NCBI RefSeq assembly: GCF_901875575.1 | Contig: NZ_CABFMF010000011.1 | Location: forward strand, 1 to 64,000 | Direction of reading: 5' to 3' | Source: an uncultured Streptococcus sp. | Lineage (GTDB): Bacteria; Bacillota; Bacilli; Lactobacillales; Streptococcaceae | DNA length: 64,000 nt | In this document: positions 59,729 through 64,000 of the stretch, in pieces | Position numbering within the stretch: the first letter of the stretch is position 1 | Layout of the letters: each line of letters opens with the position of its first letter | Translations under genes and position numbers: made by a program | Notes under the pieces: generated by a model | Databases searched by the model: none | What the model saw: the letters and a program-made list of their open reading frames with translations, nothing else | Told to the model about the DNA's origin: nothing

Positions 59729-59762
59729 AAGTATTTACTTTATTAGTAAATGCTGAGAGAGT

Positions 59763-59865
59763 GGAGACATAAACTTTAACATGTGTGAGGGTTTAGTCTC
59801 CCCTCTTCTATTTTGTTTTTAAATAGGGGTGAAAAGACTTTTTGCACCTATTTAAAAACAAAATA
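59763..59865 (+). other. Hairpins between secY and adk
   Basis: GGAGAC…GTCTCC (59763-59801) and a perfect 19-bp stem, TATTTTGTTTTTAAATAGG (59809-59827) with CCTATTTAAAAACAAAATA (59847-59865). The latter ends directly before the adk ribosome-binding site (AAGGAG). It has no U-run after it, so it may control adk translation or decay instead of terminating. Confidence 0.7.
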
Positions 59866-59878
59866 AGGAGATTAGATC

Positions 59879-60517
59879 ATGAATCTTTTGATTATGGGCT
59901 TACCTGGTGCAGGTAAGGGAACTCAAGCAGCGAAAATCGTGGAAAAATTTCATGTTGCACATATTTCAACAGGTGATATGTTCCGTGCTGCAATGGCAAA
60001 TCAAACTGAAATGGGTGTTCTTGCTAAATCTTATATTGATAAAGGTGAGTTGGTTCCTGATGAAGTTACAAATGGAATCGTTAAAGAACGTCTTTCACAA
60101 GATGATATTAAAGAAACTGGATTCTTGTTAGATGGTTACCCTCGTACAATCGAACAAGCTCATGCCTTAGACAAAACATTGGCTGAACTTGGCATCAAAC
60201 TAGAAGGTGTCATCAACATTGAAGTAAATCCAGACAGCCTCTTGGAACGTTTGAGTGGTCGTATCATTCACCGCGTTACTGGAGAAACTTTCCATAAGGT
60301 ATTCAACCCACCAGTTGACTATAAGGAAGAGGATTATTACCAACGTGAAGACGATAAACCTGAAACAGTGAAACGTCGTTTAGATGTTAACATTGCCCAA
60401 GGAGAACCAATCATTGCCCACTATCGTGCCCAAGATTTAGTTCATGATATCGAAGGTAATCAAGATATCAATGATGTCTTCTCAGATATCGAAAAAGTAT
60501 TGACAAATTTGAAATAA
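59879..60517 (+). CDS. adk: Adenylate kinase
   Basis: 212 residues; interconverts ATP + AMP and 2 ADP. P-loop GLPGAGKGTQAAKI (about residues 7-20), AMP-site HISTGDMFRAA, and LLDGYPRTIEQA. The LID region (GRIIHRVTGETFHKVFNPPV) has no zinc Cys residues. ATG 59879. Confidence 0.97.
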   Translation: MNLLIMGLPGAGKGTQAAKIVEKFHVAHISTGDMFRAAMANQTEMGVLAKSYIDKGELVPDEVTNGIVKERLSQDDIKETGFLLDGYPRTIEQAHALDKTLAELGIKLEGVINIEVNPDSLLERLSGRIIHRVTGETFHKVFNPPVDYKEEDYYQREDDKPETVKRRLDVNIAQGEPIIAHYRAQDLVHDIEGNQDINDVFSDIEKVLTNLK

Positions 60518-60531
60518 AGCGTTTTTCACAC

Positions 60532-60560
60532 TTGCAAAAATCCGCTACAAATGTTATACT
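60532..60560 (+). promoter_or_regulatory. Promoter before infA
   Basis: TTGCAA (60532-60537), 17-base spacer, TATACT (60555-60560) with extended TG at 60552-60553. It gives the infA-rpmJ-rpsM-rpsK-rpoA-rplQ genes an internal start. Confidence 0.65.
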
Positions 60561-60633
60561 GAAATAGTCTGACTTATAATTGTTGTCTCTGTGTCTAGAG
60601 GCATCGAATCGAAATTTATGGAGGTGCTTTTGC

Positions 60634-60852
60634 GTGGCAAAAGACGATGTGATTGAAGTTGAAGGCAAAGTAGTTGATACAATGCCGAATGCAATGTTTA
60701 CGGTTGAACTTGAAAATGGACATCAGATTTTAGCAACAGTTTCTGGTAAAATTCGTAAAAACTATATTCGTATTTTAGCGGGAGATCGTGTTACTGTCGA
60801 AATGAGTCCATATGATTTGACTCGTGGGCGTATCACTTACCGCTTTAAATAA
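60634..60852 (+). CDS. infA: Translation initiation factor IF-1
   Basis: 72 residues, complete OB-fold (AKDDVIEVEGKVVDTMPNAM; YIRILAGDRVTVEMSPYDLT). GTG start at 60634 behind GGAGGTG; the in-frame upstream region is leader sequence. Confidence 0.97.
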   Translation: MAKDDVIEVEGKVVDTMPNAMFTVELENGHQILATVSGKIRKNYIRILAGDRVTVEMSPYDLTRGRITYRFK

Positions 60853-60876
60853 TCGAAAAACTTGGAGGGATAAGAA

Positions 60877-60993
60877 ATGAAAGTAAGACCATCGGTCAAA
60901 CCAATTTGCGAATACTGCAAAGTTATTCGTCGTAATGGTCGTGTTATGGTAATTTGCCCAGCAAATCCAAAACACAAACAACGTCAAGGATAA
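60877..60993 (+). CDS. rpmJ: 50S ribosomal protein L36
   Basis: 38 residues, complete, with the zinc-ribbon ligands ([34 protein letters not shown]). GGAGGG precedes ATG 60877. Confidence 0.97.
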
Positions 60994-61010
60994 GATAGAA
61001 AGGAGAAAAC

Positions 61011-61376
61011 ATGGCTCGTATTGCTGGAGTTGACATTCCAAATGACAAACGTGTAGTAATTTCATTGACTTATGTTTATGGTATCGGACTTGCAACATCT
61101 AAGAAAATTTTGGCTGCTGCTGGAATTTCAGAAGATGTTCGTGTACGTGATCTTACATCAGATCAAGAAGATGCTATTCGTCGCGAAGTGGATGCAATCA
61201 AAGTTGAAGGTGACCTTCGTCGTGAAGTAAACTTAAACATCAAACGTTTGATGGAAATCGGTTCATACCGTGGTATCCGTCACCGTCGTGGACTTCCTGT
61301 CCGTGGACAAAACACTAAAAACAACGCTCGCACTCGTAAAGGTAAAGCTGTTGCGATTGCAGGTAAGAAAAAATAA
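61011..61376 (+). CDS. rpsM: 30S ribosomal protein S13
   Basis: 121 residues, complete ([40 protein letters not shown]). Head protein contacting S19 and tRNA. Confidence 0.98.
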
Positions 61377-61393
61377 TATAGGAGGTAAAAGTC

Positions 61394-61777
61394 TTGGCTA
61401 AACCAACACGTAAACGTCGTGTGAAAAAGAATATCGAATCTGGTATTGCTCATATTCACGCTACATTTAATAACACTATTGTTATGATTACTGATGTGCA
61501 TGGTAATGCAATTGCTTGGTCATCAGCTGGTGCTCTTGGATTTAAAGGTTCTCGTAAATCTACACCATTCGCTGCTCAAATGGCTTCTGAAGCTGCTGCC
61601 AAATCTGCACAAGAACACGGTCTTAAGTCAGTTGAAGTTACTGTAAAAGGTCCAGGTTCTGGTCGTGAGTCAGCTATTCGTGCGCTTGCTGCCGCTGGTC
61701 TTGAAGTAACAGCAATTCGTGATGTGACTCCAGTGCCACACAATGGTGCTCGTCCTCCAAAACGTCGCCGTGTATAA
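61394..61777 (+). CDS. rpsK: 30S ribosomal protein S11, TTG start
   Basis: 127 residues, complete ([30 protein letters not shown] end). The start codon is TTG at 61394, eight bases after AGGAGG. No in-frame ATG lies near, so TTG initiation is needed to obtain the family N-terminus. Confidence 0.96.
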
Positions 61778-61819
61778 TCATCGCATTACACTGCTTTTCG
61801 TTTAAGAGGGAGTAACTAA

Positions 61820-62755
61820 ATGATCGAGTTTGAAAAACCAAATATAACAAAAATTGATGAAAATAAAGATTATGGCAAGTTTGTAGTCGAACCACTTGAA
61901 CGTGGTTACGGTACAACACTTGGTAACTCTCTTCGTCGTGTACTTTTAGCTTCTTTGCCAGGAGCTGCAGTGACATCTATCAACATTGAAGGTGTCTTGC
62001 ATGAGTTTGACACAGTTCCAGGTGTTCGTGAAGATGTGATGCAAATCATTTTGAACATTAAAGGAATTGCAGTGAAATCGTACGTTGAAGACGAAAAAAT
62101 CATCGAACTAGATGTCGAAGGTCCTGCTGAAGTGACAGCTGGAGACATTTTGACAGATAGCGATATTGAAATTGTAAATCCAGATCATTATCTCTTTACA
62201 ATCGGTGAAGGTTCTTCTCTAAAAGCGGCAATGACTGTTAACAGTGGTCGTGGATATGTACCTGCTGATGAGAATAAAAAAGATAATGCACCAGTTGGAA
62301 CACTTGCTGTAGATTCTATTTATACACCAGTTACAAAAGTCAACTATCAAGTTGAACCTGCTCGTGTAGGTAGCAATGATGGTTTCGACAAATTAACCCT
62401 TGAAATCTTGACTAATGGAACAATTATTCCAGAAGATGCTTTAGGGCTTTCAGCACGTATTTTGACAGAACATCTTGATTTGTTTACAAATCTTACTGAG
62501 ATTGCTAAGTCAACTGAAGTGATGAAAGAAGCTGACACTGAATCTGACGACCGTATTTTGGATCGTACGATTGAGGAACTGGACTTGTCTGTGCGTTCAT
62601 ACAACTGTTTGAAACGTGCCGGTATCAATACTGTGCATGACTTGACAGAAAAATCTGAAGCAGAGATGATGAAAGTAAGAAATCTTGGACGCAAGAGTTT
62701 GGAAGAAGTGAAACTCAAACTCATTGATTTGGGTCTTGGATTAAAAGATAAATAA
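61820..62755 (+). CDS. rpoA: RNA polymerase alpha subunit
   Basis: 311 residues: N-terminal assembly domain (YGTTLGNSLRRVLLASLPGA), linker, and C-terminal domain with the helix-hairpin-helix (DLSVRSYNCLKRAGINTVHD; VRNLGRKSLEEVKLKL) that contacts UP elements, activators and Spx. Confidence 0.98.
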   Translation: MIEFEKPNITKIDENKDYGKFVVEPLERGYGTTLGNSLRRVLLASLPGAAVTSINIEGVLHEFDTVPGVREDVMQIILNIKGIAVKSYVEDEKIIELDVEGPAEVTAGDILTDSDIEIVNPDHYLFTIGEGSSLKAAMTVNSGRGYVPADENKKDNAPVGTLAVDSIYTPVTKVNYQVEPARVGSNDGFDKLTLEILTNGTIIPEDALGLSARILTEHLDLFTNLTEIAKSTEVMKEADTESDDRILDRTIEELDLSVRSYNCLKRAGINTVHDLTEKSEAEMMKVRNLGRKSLEEVKLKLIDLGLGLKDK

Positions 62756-62766
62756 AGGAGGAATAC

Positions 62767-63153
62767 ATGGCTTACCGTAAACTAGGACGCACTAGCTCAC
62801 AACGTAAAGCAATGCTTCGCGATTTGACAACTGACCTTTTGATCAACGAATCAATCGTGACAACTGAAGCTCGTGCTAAAGAAATCCGTAAAACTGTTGA
62901 AAAAATGATTACTCTAGGTAAACGTGGTGATTTGCATGCACGTCGTCAAGCAGCTGCTTTCGTACGTAATGAAATCGCATCTGAAAACTATGATGAAGCA
63001 ACTGATAAGTACACTTCTACTACAGCACTTCAAAAATTGTTCTCAGAAATCGCACCTCGTTATGCTGAACGTAACGGTGGATACACTCGTATCCTTAAAA
63101 CTGAACCACGTCGTGGTGATGCAGCGCCAATGGCGATCATCGAATTAGTATAA
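62767..63153 (+). CDS. rplQ: 50S ribosomal protein L17
   Basis: 128 residues, complete (YRKLGRTSSQRKAMLRDLTT; GGYTRILKTEPRRGDAAPMA). Last gene of the alpha operon, eleven bases after rpoA. Confidence 0.98.
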   Translation: MAYRKLGRTSSQRKAMLRDLTTDLLINESIVTTEARAKEIRKTVEKMITLGKRGDLHARRQAAAFVRNEIASENYDEATDKYTSTTALQKLFSEIAPRYAERNGGYTRILKTEPRRGDAAPMAIIELV

Positions 63154-63168
63154 AATCATCAATTTTGT

Positions 63169-63256
63169 TGAGTGTTATGATGATGGAGTCTTGTGCTCTT
63201 AGTCTAGCTCTGGTCTACCGCTAGGATCTCGGTCCTAGCGGGAACACTCATCATAA
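63169..63256 (+). other. Structured RNA segment after rplQ with competing pairings
   Basis: TGAGTGTT (63169-63176) can pair with AACACTCA (63243-63250), or TTATGATGA (63175-63183) with TCATCATAA (63248-63256). The pairings cross, so they form a pseudoknot-like arrangement or exclude each other. Between them lies CCGCTAGGA-TCTCGG-TCCTAGCGG (63218-63241). No coding potential. Confidence 0.6.
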
Positions 63257-63269
63257 GTTGAGATAGTAG

Positions 63270-63327
63270 ACGCTTGTTTACGAAATTGTTTTTTTCTTAA
63301 GAACAACTTCGTAAGCAGGCGTTTTTG
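63270..63327 (+). terminator. Terminator of the ribosomal operon
   Basis: ACGC … TTACGAA/TTCGTAA … GCGT with a TTTTT end; an imperfect long stem. Confidence 0.7.
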
Positions 63328-63417
63328 AGTATTTTAGTTAGAAATATGCTATACTATTTGAAAAGAATCCTGTTTAATGTTCAGGTTTCTAATTTTAAGA
63401 AGAATTGGAGTTTGCTT

Positions 63418-63684
63418 ATGAAAGCGATTATAACTGTTGTTGGTAAAGATAAATCTGGAATTGTTGCAGGTGTTTCTGGTAAAATTGCAGAATTGGGTTT
63501 GAACATAGACGATATCTCTCAAACTGTTTTGGATGAATATTTTACGATGATGGCTGTCGTCTCTAGCGATGAAAAGCAAGATTTCACTTATCTGCGAAAT
63601 GAGTTTGAAGCTTTTGGGCAAACTTTGAATGTGAAAATTAATATTCAGAGTGCTGCGATTTTCGAAGCTATGTATAATATCTAG
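63418..63684 (+). CDS. ACT-domain protein
   Basis: 88 residues forming one ACT domain (MKAIITVVGKDKSGIVAGVS; IAELGLNIDDISQTVLDEYF), the small ligand-binding fold used to sense amino acids. ATG 63418 follows TTGGAG. It is paired with the DUF711 gene nine bases later, a conserved Firmicute arrangement; function unknown. Confidence 0.92.
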   Translation: MKAIITVVGKDKSGIVAGVSGKIAELGLNIDDISQTVLDEYFTMMAVVSSDEKQDFTYLRNEFEAFGQTLNVKINIQSAAIFEAMYNI

Positions 63685-63693
63685 GAGGTAATC

Positions 63694-64000
63694 ATGGATA
63701 TTAGACAAGTTACTGAAACAATTGCCATGATTGAAGAACAAAACTTCGATATCAGAACAATTACAATGGGAATTTCTCTTTTGGACTGTATCGATCCAGA
63801 TATCAATCGTGCTGCGGAGAAAATTTATCAAAAGATTACGACCAAGGCAGCTAATTTAGTGGCTGTTGGCGATGAAATTGCAGCTGAATTGGGAATTCCA
63901 ATCGTTAATAAACGTGTATCGGTGACTCCTATCTCTTTGATTGGAGCAGCGACAGATGCAACAGACTATGTAGTTTTGGCAAAAGCGCTTGATAAGGCTG
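63694..64000 (+). CDS. DUF711/UPF0210 (PFL-like) protein, N-terminal part
   Basis: The first 102 codons are visible (MDIRQVTETIAMIEEQNFDI; NLVAVGDEIAAELGIPIVNK; RVSVTPISLIGAATDATDYV) and match the UPF0210 family, whose fold recalls glycyl-radical enzymes. AGGAGG precedes ATG 63694. It runs off the right edge. Confidence 0.9.
   Translation, partial: MDIRQVTETIAMIEEQNFDIRTITMGISLLDCIDPDINRAAEKIYQKITTKAANLVAVGDEIAAELGIPIVNKRVSVTPISLIGAATDATDYVVLAKALDKA

Noticed and set aside
1..64000. tRNA, rRNA, complete insertion sequence, integrase or prophage
   Set aside because: None seen; the only mobile-type features are short repeats and the duplication-flanked cassette.

Overview
The window looks like a chromosome segment from a Mitis-group streptococcus (Streptococcus pneumoniae / S. 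mitis / S. pseudopneumoniae cluster). The basis is gene content and order as I remember the pneumococcal map: mnmA-nudix-mnmG, rnjA-rpoY, tsaB-rimI-tsaD, metQ-M20-metN-metI, mutL-ruvA-tag, uvrA, ireB-ruvX, folC, cls, nrdD-nrdG, then the S10-spc-alpha ribosomal operon. A BOX-type repeat, a SigX (cin-box) promoter before a small competence gene, and low-GC coding with AGGAGG ribosome-binding sites agree. No pspA-like gene lies before mnmA, where pneumococcus carries one; that slot holds a PlcR-type regulator and several small membrane proteins. This argues mildly for a commensal relative, but species cannot be fixed from the window.

Layout. 1-3.0 kb: accessory region with the end of a membrane protein, an orphan PlcR-like regulator and a cassette of small membrane proteins behind a near-consensus promoter with a cre-like site. 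3.1-12.9 kb: housekeeping genes for tRNA modification (MnmA, MnmG, TsaB/TsaD), RNA decay (RNase J1) and RNA polymerase epsilon, plus AzlCD. 13.0-18.1 kb: amino-acid/methionine uptake (substrate-binding lipoprotein, MetQ, M20 peptidase, MetN, MetI) with a MetR/MtaR-type palindrome. 18.1-22.85 kb: an inserted cassette with an Rgg regulator, a 29-residue peptide, a class III lanthipeptide synthetase (LanKC) with a short cyclase domain, and an MFS exporter. It is bracketed by a perfect 236-bp duplication of the metI 3' end. 22.9-26 kb: an ECF S-component, a decayed AraC-type response-regulator remnant, a small membrane protein, NrdI, and a LytTR/DUF3021 regulatory pair. 26-39 kb: DNA repair (MutL, RuvA, Tag, UvrA), a CPBP protease, an S66 peptidase, CorA, an M24 peptidase, Spx, a lipoprotein, IreB, RuvX and a DUF1292 protein. 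39.0-39.35 kb: an array of six ~50-bp stem-loop units. 39.6-48.2 kb: FolC, cardiolipin synthase, a competence-type small gene, a GT-C-like membrane protein, and the anaerobic ribonucleotide reductase set (NrdD, small protein, GNAT, NrdG). 48.3-63.2 kb: ribosomal proteins, SecY, Adk, IF-1 and RpoA. 63.4 kb-end: an ACT-domain protein and the start of a DUF711 protein.

The most promising system is the Rgg-LanKC-MFS cassette. Its regulator, precursor, modifying enzyme and exporter are all present, while any leader protease is absent. The precursor is very short, with one Cys and no labionin motif. The exact flanking duplication implies recent arrival and possible RecA-dependent loss. The next strongest observations are three structured repeats in the ribosomal operon whose helices are kept by compensatory changes, and the hairpin array before folC.
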